This document shows, piece after piece, positions 17,412-28,300 of a stretch of 64,000 nucleotides of DNA. Position 1 is the stretch's first letter; the number at the start of each line of letters is the position of its first letter. Location: NCBI GenBank assembly GCA_963082875.1, contig OY720103.1, forward strand, positions 4,588,001 through 4,652,000, written 5' to 3'. Source of the stretch: Corella eumyota (taxonomy: Eukaryota; Chordata; Ascidiacea; Phlebobranchia; Corellidae). Below the pieces are notes generated by a model. That model was not told the DNA's origin. It searched no databases and was given only the letters and a program-made list of their open reading frames with translations. The position numbers and the translations under genes are program-made.

Positions 17412-19532
17412 ATGGATGAGTTTCAAGAAAATGCTGTGAAAACTTATCGTGATTTATCATTTATTCCAACATTGGAGAGTGTTCGTGTTTTGGAGACAGA
17501 CCGCTCAGATATATACAATGTTGAAACCAATTGGTCTCATAAGGACATTAATCGAAACAAGAAGATCGTGACCTCATCAACAGGAGTTTTATCAGTTTCT
17601 GATAACGACAGTTTAAGTTACAACAAGGGTTTTGCTTCTCACGAAATCATCGGTGAGCAGATGACAAAATATTCAAGATGCAGAGAAAAGAAGGCAGTCC
17701 TGAGAGAAGTGGAGGTAAAAGATAAGAAGCATCAGTTTTTAGAGATTTGGAAGGGGGTTGTCAAGGTACTTAGTCTTGACTTAACAGAGGAAGATAAACA
17801 TGGGGTTGTGCATTCCAACCCCGTGTTTGGATGCATGGATTGGTCCCATGACAACAGCAAACTTCTGTACGTGGCAGAAAAGAAGTTACCGAAGACCAAA
17901 TCCTTTTTTAAGAAGTCAAAAGAAGATGATGTCTCCAGTGGAAACGAATTTCTTTATGAAGATAACTGGGGCGAGCAACTGGCCAAATGCATTAATCCAA
18001 GTTTGTTTATTTTTGATATAGAAACCATGGAAATTACTAGCTTGGAAGATTCTTTACCAAGCGAAAAATCGATCGCTGATGCTCAGTGGGTAAAAGGAGA
18101 CAAAAATATCGTCTTTGTAGGTTGGCATAACACACCTTACAAGCTTGGTCTAATATACTGTAAAAACAGGGCAAGTACTATTTACTCCCTAAACCTGGAA
18201 ACCAAAGAGACAACGGCACTAACATTCACTGAAACATGTGTATACTCGGTTCGACTAAATCCCGATAGTTCAAAGTTAATTTATTTTGAAACAGAAGCAC
18301 TTGGGCCTCACCAACAGTGTGCAAAAATGTATCGGATTGATATAAACGAGGAAAACAGCTCTGGATATAGTAAGCCACAGCTTGTGGTCGACAGTGTAAA
18401 AAGGGCAAATAGCATTACATCTTTTCATGGACTCTACATTGATGCCCTTCCGTTTAACAACTGGGTATCCGACGATCAGTTTATCTGTAATTCTGTTCAT
18501 CGTAGTAACAGTATTCTTTGTTCTGTCAACATTGTGTCTGGGCAGGTTAAAATACTGACACATGGTAAAGCATGGAGGGTGTGTTTTGTTAAAAACAAGA
18601 TCATTTTTGCTGCTTTTTCCACTCCCATCTCACCGCAAAGATTAAAAGCCGGAGTTTTTAAGGAAGAGGAAGAAATTAAATGGTTCGACTTGGATGTTCC
18701 ATGGGACCCTTTTAAAGATGTGAGCTGGGAGATTAATCAGCATATTCCAACAGAGAAAAATAAGAAGTATTCAGGCATTAGTTTTGAATCAGTACTAATG
18801 CAACCTTTAGCAGGTGAAATTAAAGGGCTAATCGTAAACCCTCATGGCGGGCCGCATTCTTGTTACGTTGTTGGGTTTGATCCATTTGTATTGGGTTTGT
18901 GTAAACTTGGCTTTGCTGTGGTAAGAGTGAACTACCGAGGATCGCTGGGCTTTGGTCAAGATGCCGTTTACAGTTTACCTGGAAACTGTGGAACTCAAGA
19001 CGTTAGAGATGTCCATCAGGCTGCTTTACATGCGGTGGAAAAGTTGTCGATATCGCCTAGGAGTGTTTTTGTACAAGGGGGTTCTCATGGAGGGTTTCTT
19101 ACCCTACACTTAATGGGCCAGTACCCTGACTTTTATGCTGCTGGAGGCACTCGAAATCCTGTTACTAATATGGTGTTAATGCACGACACCACAGACATTA
19201 CTGATTGGTTGCTGTGTGAGGCTGGTTTACAAAAATACAAATTTGGTAAACTTCTTTCCGATGCTGACTATGCTAGAATGTTGTCTGTTTCGCCGATTCG
19301 TTATGCATCCAAAGTAAAATCTCCTCTTCTTCTTATGATTGGAGCAGTTGACTTAAGGGTCCCTCGGTCTCAGGGTCATGCCTATGCCAAGATACTTAAA
19401 TGTAACGGGGTCACTGTCAAAATTTTGGAATATCCCGAAAATAATCATCCAATAGCAGAAATTGCTGCCGAAGCAGATTGCTTTGTTAATATGGCTTCTT
19501 GGTTCAACAAATATAATTCTGGAAAAAAATAA
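17412..19532 (+). CDS. APEH: Acylaminoacyl-peptidase (acylamino-acid-releasing enzyme)
   Basis: A single uninterrupted frame of 706 aa (vertebrate enzyme ~732). It is a prolyl-oligopeptidase-family (S9) serine peptidase of the cytosol that removes N-acetylated amino acids from blocked peptides. The N-terminal ~430 residues should form the beta-propeller; the C-terminal alpha/beta-hydrolase domain has HGGPHS, the nucleophile motif GGSHGGF (Ser558), Asp647 in GAVDLRVP and His679 in NNHPI. The spacing of the triad (89 and 32 residues) nearly equals that of human APEH (Ser587/Asp675/His707). The start ATG follows an in-frame-stop-rich leader and lies 9 bases after a possible acceptor AG. Lack of introns is unusual next to its intron-rich neighbours. 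Confidence 0.95.
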   Translation: MDEFQENAVKTYRDLSFIPTLESVRVLETDRSDIYNVETNWSHKDINRNKKIVTSSTGVLSVSDNDSLSYNKGFASHEIIGEQMTKYSRCREKKAVLREVEVKDKKHQFLEIWKGVVKVLSLDLTEEDKHGVVHSNPVFGCMDWSHDNSKLLYVAEKKLPKTKSFFKKSKEDDVSSGNEFLYEDNWGEQLAKCINPSLFIFDIETMEITSLEDSLPSEKSIADAQWVKGDKNIVFVGWHNTPYKLGLIYCKNRASTIYSLNLETKETTALTFTETCVYSVRLNPDSSKLIYFETEALGPHQQCAKMYRIDINEENSSGYSKPQLVVDSVKRANSITSFHGLYIDALPFNNWVSDDQFICNSVHRSNSILCSVNIVSGQVKILTHGKAWRVCFVKNKIIFAAFSTPISPQRLKAGVFKEEEEIKWFDLDVPWDPFKDVSWEINQHIPTEKNKKYSGISFESVLMQPLAGEIKGLIVNPHGGPHSCYVVGFDPFVLGLCKLGFAVVRVNYRGSLGFGQDAVYSLPGNCGTQDVRDVHQAALHAVEKLSISPRSVFVQGGSHGGFLTLHLMGQYPDFYAAGGTRNPVTNMVLMHDTTDITDWLLCEAGLQKYKFGKLLSDADYARMLSVSPIRYASKVKSPLLLMIGAVDLRVPRSQGHAYAKILKCNGVTVKILEYPENNHPIAEIAAEADCFVNMASWFNKYNSGKK

Positions 19533-20179
19533 TTAAGTTTCATGTATATTGTAGCATTACCATTCAGTGTCTATTCTAATTAAAGTTCATTATAAATTTG
19601 CTTCATTTTAAACTCCTGAATTTGATTTAGAAAATGTTTATGCAACTATTATGTACACAAGTTAACTTGAAGCTACTGTTATGATTTTTTTTGCATTTAT
19701 TATGGAGATATTAAGCTAAACACTTGTGTTATTTAATCCTATTATAAATTATTCATTAGCATATAAAACCATTTTGTTTTAATAGAACTTAAGGTATGTT
19801 ATAGAAACAATTTTTATTGGTTTAAAGTTAAAAAAATAATGGAAGAAATGAGGCATGTACAAATATAAATTTTTATTGGGTTTTTAAATACCTAGAACCT
19901 AATTTATTCGTTTTAACAATCGGAAAAACCAGAAAAATGTTTTATTATTTCCAGAACACCCAAATAACTTTGTACAAAGTATTTATATACAAAACAGTTG
20001 TATATATGACAATACCTAAAACAACAAAAAGAAAAAATATGACAGTATTAAACGAACAAACGTTATAAAAAAATTGTATATACATATTAAACAGTGAAAC
20101 CAGGGATACTATATACAAATATACATTTCTATATTACAATTTAACCTGTAATATAAAACACCATTAATTCAATTTGATA
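19533..20179. other. Intergenic between convergent APEH and fukutin genes
   Basis: AT-rich 3' UTRs of the two genes; ATTAAA near 19579 could serve APEH. No other coding sequence or repeat recognised. Confidence 0.5.
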
Positions 20180-21793
20180 TTAAAGGTCAGCTGTATTTGA
20201 TTTTGGTATTTCTAAAATCTCGAGTTTGTTTTTGTTATGCTTTGAGCTCATATATTCTTGAAATTTAATTCTTTTTCTTTCGTCATTAAGGTAGTGAAAT
20301 TCGGGATTCGTCTCTAAGTGCACAAGGGCCTCGGTTATTTCCTCGTTTGAATAATTTTCTTCGCTTACTGAAAACACTTTTATAACCTCTTCCATTTCTT
20401 GGTTACTCCATCTGCCGTTAGTTTCAATATTATGTGGATCCAAATTCCATACCCAACTAGTTAATGGTGCCATCCAATTGCTACCATAATAGGAACTAAC
20501 ATACTCAACTGTCTGGCATGGAATTCTAACTTTTAAATCTAAAAATTCAGTCCAGCAAAGGCCAAAATGCTTGTACTTAAAAATGTACTTCTTACCATCA
20601 TGGGCTCGAGTTGCACCGTTCCAAACACAATCTGTTTCTTTATAAAATACATGTATGTCTAATACCACTCCATTTGTACTTACTAAAGTCAACTCTAGAC
20701 TGTCACTATGCCTGCCAAATAAATGTGCTAATCTAAGGCCTTGAGATTCTAGGTTAGAAATGATGTCCATTGAAAAGTCCTTTGCCCATATCCCCAACTG
20801 AACATTAACCCCATCTCGAAGCACGTCACACTGCTGCATATACCCTAAGAGTGTTTCACCAGTTAGCCAAAATGGTATATTAAGCATATCAAATACTTCA
20901 TTAGCTTTATACAGTACTGAAGTTGCGTTTTTTCTGAATCCCCTTTCTTCAGTAGATAGGTCCTTGCCATATTGTGCCTTGTAACGCTTAGCATGTTGCT
21001 TGTCACACTGAATAAAAATCGAAGTAAGATGTTCGTCAATTAGCTTTTTAACATTATATGGAATTGTAAGGAGGTGGCCATCAATGGCCATTGCCATGCC
21101 AGGAAAAATGCTCTTTTTATCGAAAACCTGTTCATGAGTAGGAAGATGTAGTCCAAGGGATTTTAAATCCTTCCAGTTTTCTGTCAATTCCCCAGCAAGC
21201 TTGGTTACAGCCTCTGTCCAATCTTTTTCAGAAATGTCTTTGCTCCATACATACTTATGAACTCTTTCATGTAGTATAGCTATGTGTATAATATGGTTTT
21301 GATAGGCTAGCCAAACGTGGGTCGGCAAATTTTGGCTGCCTTTTTTTGGTGTAGACCATGGGTTAGGCGTATGTGTTATGTGAATACTAAACCCAGTGTT
21401 ATCCAAATCTGACCATAACAGGTTTTCCTGGTCCCCATGTAGCCTAGAACCTTCCATAGCAAACGAAATGACGTTCATTTCATCTGGGTGAAACTTGCAC
21501 AAAGCCTTGCAATTATGGTTCGATTTATGCCACGATTTTGACTTTGGTTGAAAAATATACGTAAGAATATCGAAGTCAAACAATACTAAAGGTATTTGCA
21601 GCCTCTGAAAAACTTTTAGCACTTTTTCTATGCAAGTTTTTTGATTTATAACGCTTTTATCAGAAACGAAATGGAAGTCGTGCTGTTCTTCAAGATAGTG
21701 GAAAGATATTAACGATAAAACGAACGCGATAAATGTAGCCACAAAGACGGTTTTTATTTTAATAGAATGCAAGCTTGTCTTACAATCTTTCAT
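20180..21793 (-). CDS. FKTN: Fukutin-family ribitol-phosphate transferase-like protein
   Basis: A single exon of 537 aa (human fukutin 461 aa). A type II membrane anchor lies at residues ~12-34 (IKTVFVATFIAFVLSLISF). The C-terminal LicD/nucleotidyltransferase-like domain aligns well with fukutin: FWLTGETLLGYMQQC, HSDSLELTL, LDIHVFYKETDCVWNG, HFGLCWTEFLDLKVRIPC, TVEYVSSYYGSNW and NGRWSNQEMEEVIKVF. Fukutin acts in the Golgi, adding ribitol-5-phosphate to the O-mannosyl glycan of alpha-dystroglycan. Odd: where human fukutin has the metal-binding DVD triplet (KDVDLGIF), this protein reads NVQ (GVNVQLGIW). The N-terminal half is longer than in human. It is divergent from IPO4 (536 bp between start codons) and intronless. 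Confidence 0.9.
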   Translation of the reverse strand: MKDCKTSLHSIKIKTVFVATFIAFVLSLISFHYLEEQHDFHFVSDKSVINQKTCIEKVLKVFQRLQIPLVLFDFDILTYIFQPKSKSWHKSNHNCKALCKFHPDEMNVISFAMEGSRLHGDQENLLWSDLDNTGFSIHITHTPNPWSTPKKGSQNLPTHVWLAYQNHIIHIAILHERVHKYVWSKDISEKDWTEAVTKLAGELTENWKDLKSLGLHLPTHEQVFDKKSIFPGMAMAIDGHLLTIPYNVKKLIDEHLTSIFIQCDKQHAKRYKAQYGKDLSTEERGFRKNATSVLYKANEVFDMLNIPFWLTGETLLGYMQQCDVLRDGVNVQLGIWAKDFSMDIISNLESQGLRLAHLFGRHSDSLELTLVSTNGVVLDIHVFYKETDCVWNGATRAHDGKKYIFKYKHFGLCWTEFLDLKVRIPCQTVEYVSSYYGSNWMAPLTSWVWNLDPHNIETNGRWSNQEMEEVIKVFSVSEENYSNEEITEALVHLETNPEFHYLNDERKRIKFQEYMSSKHNKNKLEILEIPKSNTADL

Positions 21794-22329
21794 CCTGTTT
21801 TAGTAAACAATACAAACTCAAAAAATCGTTATCAAACGAAAAGCTGCAATACACGAAACAATTTTTTAATGATATTTGCCGCCAAAAATGTGCTAACCAC
21901 GATATTTTATTTGATCTTTATATAAGCAAACAGTAGGTAATTTTAAATATAACAAACTTTAAACAAATAAAAAAACGTTTTAATTTTCTTGAATTTCTTA
22001 ATATTTAAAAAATACGCCATCTTTCGCAGGGAAACACCTGTCGTTACGCGTTACTGCCTTATCTGCACGTGTGTTTTTACCAAAAAAACAAACATGGTCT
22101 AGTTTTATTTTTTTTTAAGTTTCAACCTTTGATAGTTGAGTAATCTACTTAATTTCTAAACTAAGTGATTATTTATAATGTACAAAATTGTGTAACCTAT
22201 AATGTAATCGAAAAATTAGTATCTTATTTGTGAAACAGCGTTTAAAAAACTGCAAAATTTTGAAGATATTTATCAATTTTTAAAGGAGTTAACATTTATA
22301 TAAAATATATTTATCTTATATAAAAAAAC
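21794..22329. promoter_or_regulatory. Bidirectional promoter region, fukutin / importin-4
   Basis: 536 bp separate two divergent start codons. A GC-richer core at 22017-22072 contains cgttacgcgttactg and a CACGTG E-box near 22065. No TATA box is convincing. That one region drives both genes is inference from layout. Confidence 0.45.
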
Positions 22330-25300
22330 ATGCCTGGATTAACTGATGCAAATCAAGAACTATCTCAACATCTAAGCAATGTCTTGTGCAAATTTCAGGA
22401 ACCCAATAACGAAGTTATTGAAAAAGTAAGCAAAATAGTACTATGACAGTATACAGATAAATTCAAATGTGTATCTGTAAAATAAAAAGACTCTTCTGAC
22501 AGTCGTAAAATAGAGTTTTTTGAATTATTTATATAAATATTTTATCCAAAACTTATGTTTAAATTAAATTTATTTATCTGTTTCTAAATCTTCATTTTTT
22601 AACCAGCATATTGAATTAAATTGTTTTAATAGGCAACAAATGAACTAAGAGAACTCAGCAAACATTCTTCTTTTCTATCTTCTCTATTTTTTGTGGTGGT
22701 CAATGACAATTTAAGTCAAGTTCGGCAACTGGCAGCAATTGTTTTTCGAAGGTCAGTAAACATTTATGGTATGTATAAATATAAAAGATTGAAATTTGTA
22801 TATTTTTGTGGTATTTTATTACTGAAATTTAACATTTAATACTTTACTAAAGTGCTGAACAAATAAAGGGAAAATAAAATATTAATGTATATATATGAAT
22901 TAAAACCTGCAGTGTGGTGTAATGGTTTAAACACATGGCTTCCAAGTAATGGGTTTGATTCCCACTGCTTCCATACTATAGCTTACTCAAGTAAGTCATG
23001 TAAACGGTACAAACTTATGCTAAGCTCAAAAACCTTAAAAAAGTAAAATTATGGGGTAATATGATCAGTAATAACTTGATCTGTCAAAGTTATTTTGAGA
23101 CTGGGTCGGGGTAACAAAAGTTTTCATGACCCTATGTTAAGACTGTGAAGTTGACTATTTTACATTGGAAATAAAAATAGAAAAATTGTTTTTATTTATG
23201 CTGAATTAAAGTTTATATTTAAAATATTGTTTAGGAAAATAGGGAAGAGTTGGAAATCGTTGGAGGATCCTGCTCAGCTTGCTGTTAGACTTGCAGTATT
23301 ACAACAGCTAACTGTAGAGCCGGATGTTACAGTTTCCCGTTCTATTATGCAGGTTATCGGAATTATTTCAAAGTATGAGATGGCAAAGGAAAGGGGTTGG
23401 CCAGAATTGCTCAATCTAGTTGGGGAGTGTGTTAAAAGTAATGATGCTAAACGCAAAGAGGTATGTATACATGTTTTTATATAAATGTAAATGTGGGTTT
23501 AGTGACTATGTCATAGGATGCTTATTATCTTTATATGTATATAAACAATAATACCGATGTCATTTTTTAAATCATGAAATTGATTTTGTCATTTTTTGTA
23601 TGTTGCATTAATGTTATATTTATTGTATTATATATATATATTTTTTATTTATTTATTTTCTTTATCATGCGAAAAACCAAAATAAATAAATAAAAATAGA
23701 GTGTTTTGAAAGGGTTAAATATTGCTTAATTTACATTACCGAAATTGAATTTAAATTAAAAAAAAATTTTGGCTAAAAATGTTATTTGACTATTTTTATT
23801 ATTTTTTATAGCTACTTTAATTTTTGAGTATTTTTATGATTTTAGTGTGGCATACATCTTTTAAGTGTCGTCTGTGAGTCATCATATGATAATTTAGAGG
23901 AACATTACAATGCCATTCTTTCGCTAATATCAGAAAGTCTTGATTCCAGAGAAAATTTAGAAGCTGCTTACTATGCTGTCAAAGCATTCAATTCACTGGT
24001 GCCCTATTTTGGAGATGACCAGGCCGTAAGTGTACTCAAAAATGATTCAAACTTTTAACAATATTTTGCCTTACGATGTATTTTCGTATAGGACAATATT
24101 TTTTTTTAAGTATATATTTAAAAAACTACATTTTAATATTTTTTGTAACTTAATTGAACCGGCAGCGTGGTGTAGTGGTAAGAACACTTGCTACACCACA
24201 CATGAGGTCGTGGGTTCAATCCCCACTGAGCTCATGCTGTAGCGCCCTTGAGTAAGACGCTATAAACGGTACGAACTTCTGCTAAGCTAGCACTTAATCA
24301 GCAGCATTATTATCAGGCAATTAAAATCTATAATATTTGAAACTGCTAGGGCAACTCGAGACTGGGTCAGAGTAACTGATGTTACTCTACGTTTAAGTCG
24401 CGCATTCAACTTTCCCACATCGAGGATAAAGATATGTACAAAAAAAAAAAAGATATATATACAAAAAATAATTATAATAATTGTTTTCTAGTAATCCATG
24501 ATTTAGAAACAACTTCACACCCTAAATATAGGGTTTATGTTTTTACCTAATAATTTCTTACCAGTTTATAGAATTTAAACCTAAGATATAAGTATTGGTA
24601 TAAAGTTGAGTAATTTATGACAAATGCAATGCATATAAATGTAGGTATTTTATTATTAATTTTAAATTATTATTTTATATTTTTTCTTATACAGAGGTTA
24701 GTGAGGACACTGGTGCCTAAAACTGTTGCTGTGATCAAGTTACTTTTGGAAACAGATGAGGTAATTGAAGTTAACAAAGTTTAAAATTAAAAATCAAAGT
24801 TTACTAAAAGTTTTGGTTTTATGTTAATTTAACTAAAAACAACTCAATCCAAGGGCAACTTAAACTGAAAACTTTTCAGCTTTCAGGCAGCATGGTGTAA
24901 TAGTCAATACCATTTGGTTTTAATTGGCAGCATGGTATAATGGTTAGAACACTTGGCTTCACTACATGAGTTCTTTGGTTCGATTACTGCTGCTCTCATG
25001 CTGTAGTACCCTTAAGTAAATCGCTATAAACAGTAAAAACTTCTGCTAAGCCAACATTTAATCTGCTGTTTAAATATTATAATTTATAATATCCCAAACT
25101 GCCAAAGGCAATTCGAAACTGGATCGGAGTAACTGATGTTACTCTATGTTTAGATCGTGGTGAAGTCGACCTTACTACATCAAGTATAAATATAAAAAAA
25201 ATCTGACATAGTAACCCTTTTTACCCGTTTGGGTTAAGTCTCCCTAAATTAACCAGTTACTAAATGTTACTTTAAGTGACAAAGAGTATGTAAAAATGAA

Positions 25301-28300
25301 GAAATGTTTGAATATTTTATTATTAATAATGTTTATTTTATTTTTAGTCAAGAGCTGCGGAAATTATCGAGGTTTTTGAAGGTCTGATTGAAACTGAAGT
25401 TTCCTTTATTGCACCTTTTGTGAAGGACTTGGTCTTGTTTTCGTTGGAGGTTAGAATTACATATATATTTAAACAACTTTTTGTAAATTTTTTTCACCAG
25501 CTTTTTAATATATATTTATATAAATTATTAAATTTTTTGATTAAGATCACAAGTAATACAGAGTTAGAGGATGAAACAAGAGTGAGAAGTCTATCTCTTT
25601 TACAATGGATTATAAAGCTTAAGAAAAAGGTAAAATATGTAGTTTTTTATCAAAAACTTGGGTATTATTGATATGAAGCATACACGGCATAAACTAAGGT
25701 TAAATTTTAAATACAGTTAGTACCTTTACTCAAGGTGGCTCTGACCTGAAAGCTGTGGAAATTGAACCTAGGACCTTAAAAAGTAATGCCCAAGTCCCCT
25801 TAAAAATAATCCATCATTGCCAAAACTCTAGTAACCGATGATTATTTTGAAATTTTTTATACAACTCAAATAATACTAAAGTACAAGATGCAAAAAGTTG
25901 GGTGAACATAATATCGATTTCACGTTATCCCTAGGCATTTTAGGTTTATACTGAATTCCCTGCTTTCCTCATCCAACAGTAAATTCCAAAAGTTTTATCC
26001 CTTTGACATTCCACAAATTTTTGTTAATAGGCGGGTACATACATTGCTACACTATTCTGCATTCCATACTTCAGTAATCTGTTTCTGCTAATTAAAAAGT
26101 TGAATCAAATTGCCAAGGTATAAAATTATTTAAACCTTTACTCTAATTGCTTCAGGCGATTTTAAAGCACAACCTTATTGAAGCAATCCTTAACGTTTTG
26201 TGCCCGATAATTATTTCTCCAATTGATGATCTCACAGACGAAGCTGATGACGCTTTGGGGTTCATTGGGGACTCAGTCGAAAATCAAACCCCCCTTGCTA
26301 CAGCATTACAGGTAAAAATTCTAATGTTAAATTTTGTTACTAATTTTTTAGCTAGGGGTAATATACAACTATAACTTTGTAAAATTTTTTTAATTGTATT
26401 TATTTATTCTTGATGTGGAAAGGTTGGCTTAACGTATAAACATAGGGTAACATTAGTTATCCCACCGTCCCTACGCTAGTCTTGAGTTGCCTATGGCAAG
26501 ATATTAAAAATATAATTGCCTGATAATTAAGCTTCCGATTAAGTTTTGGCTTAGCAGGAGTTCATACTGTTTATAGTGACTTACTCAATGACGCTACAGC
26601 ATGAAAGCATCAGGAATCAAACGTAGAACCTCATGTAGTGAAGCCAATGTGTTTCAACCACTACACCATGCTGTCATTTAGATATAGTGTTTTATACGTA
26701 ATTTGTTTAATAACATTTCAGGTGATTGATGAAATGGCCTTGCATCTACCCCCAGAAAAATTATACTCCAAAATTGTGAGTTTACTAAATTAAATTTAAC
26801 CTAAAATGGATTTTTTTGTAATAAACACTTCACTATTAAATGACTTTACCATTGTAATTAGTGTTTATTGTAGATAGAAAAATCATTTAGTAGGCATTTA
26901 ATGGTAATTTTTTACTCTAACCCAGTCTTAGGTTGCCTTTAACAATTTAATATATTAAAATAATTGTTGTGTTTGGCTAGAAGTATATATTAGCGCTCTA
27001 CTTAAGATGTATTAGAAAAAAATTGGATTTTTTTCACTAGTTTTAGTTTTTTAAACATTGTTTGTTAGTTTATAATTTTTTTATTGTTTGGTTTTTAGAT
27101 GCCATTTATTCAATCCTGTGCTTCAAGTGACCGGGATTGCCATAAAAGAGGATTGATGTTTACACTTGCTTGTTTATCGGAAGGGACTGCTGAATACATT
27201 AAAAACAAGTAAAAAATTTTAAACAAAAAATGATGTTATTGTTATTTATATCTGCTAAAATATAATGAGGTTAATAACAACCAAAACTTGCACCGGCAAC
27301 ATGGTATTGTAGTGGTCAGAGCATTTGGCTTCACTTTATGGGGTCTGGGTTTTATCTCCACTACTGAACTCCTGTTTACTACTGAACTCCTGGCATGAAC
27401 TCCTGTTTAGTCAACACTTAATCAGCAGCTTAATTATCAGGCAGTTATAATTCATAACATCTCAAACTGTCAAAGGCAACTTAAGACTAGGTCGGGATAA
27501 CCGATTTTACTTTCTCATCGGGGATAAATACAAAAAAAGCACTCTTGAGATTAGGTCGGGGCAACAAAATTTAATTAATTGGTAACAAAATTAATATTTT
27601 ATTATTTTTTTGGATTGTAAACTTTAATGGCTTAGTTTCATGTTTTATAGCCACTTGCATCCTTTTCTTGAGATAGTATGCAGAGGAGCAACAGACCCTA
27701 ATATGAGAGTGAGAAATGCTGCTATGTTTGCTATTGGCCAATTCTCTGAACATTTACAAGTAAGTTTAAAAGTGCACTATAGTTTTTTAATTTTTTTTTA
27801 CGAAATAACGGGTCGCTATTCGCTAAAAGCGAATCGTTTTTTGAAATTAGCGAATCGTTTTTTACAAATATATTAGAAATACCGAATCAATTAAAATAGG
27901 TTCAGGCAATAATAAAACTTTTGTGTGTATTTGTGTATTTTTACGATCTATTTTTAACCGGTTTCGCACTAATTTAATTACATCATCATAATCCTGCGTA
28001 AATGTAAGTTACTATAGGTCATTTAATAACAATAACTTTTCATGTTTTGGCAATGCGTAAATTTAGCTTCCGAGATCGTTTAGTTGTTGCGCAATTTTTT
28101 AAATACATAACACAGGTTTAAAGTAATCAAAAATGTCTCGTTTTTCGTGCGAAATATTCTTAACGATTGTTTAACAATACGTTACATTTTAAAAATGCCA
28201 CGCAACGCGTCAAGTGTTATCAAAAAACGAAGATTATGACTTGGACCTAATTATTGCTCTAAAAATTCAACCTCATTTTTAGCGAATCGTTTTTTAAACG

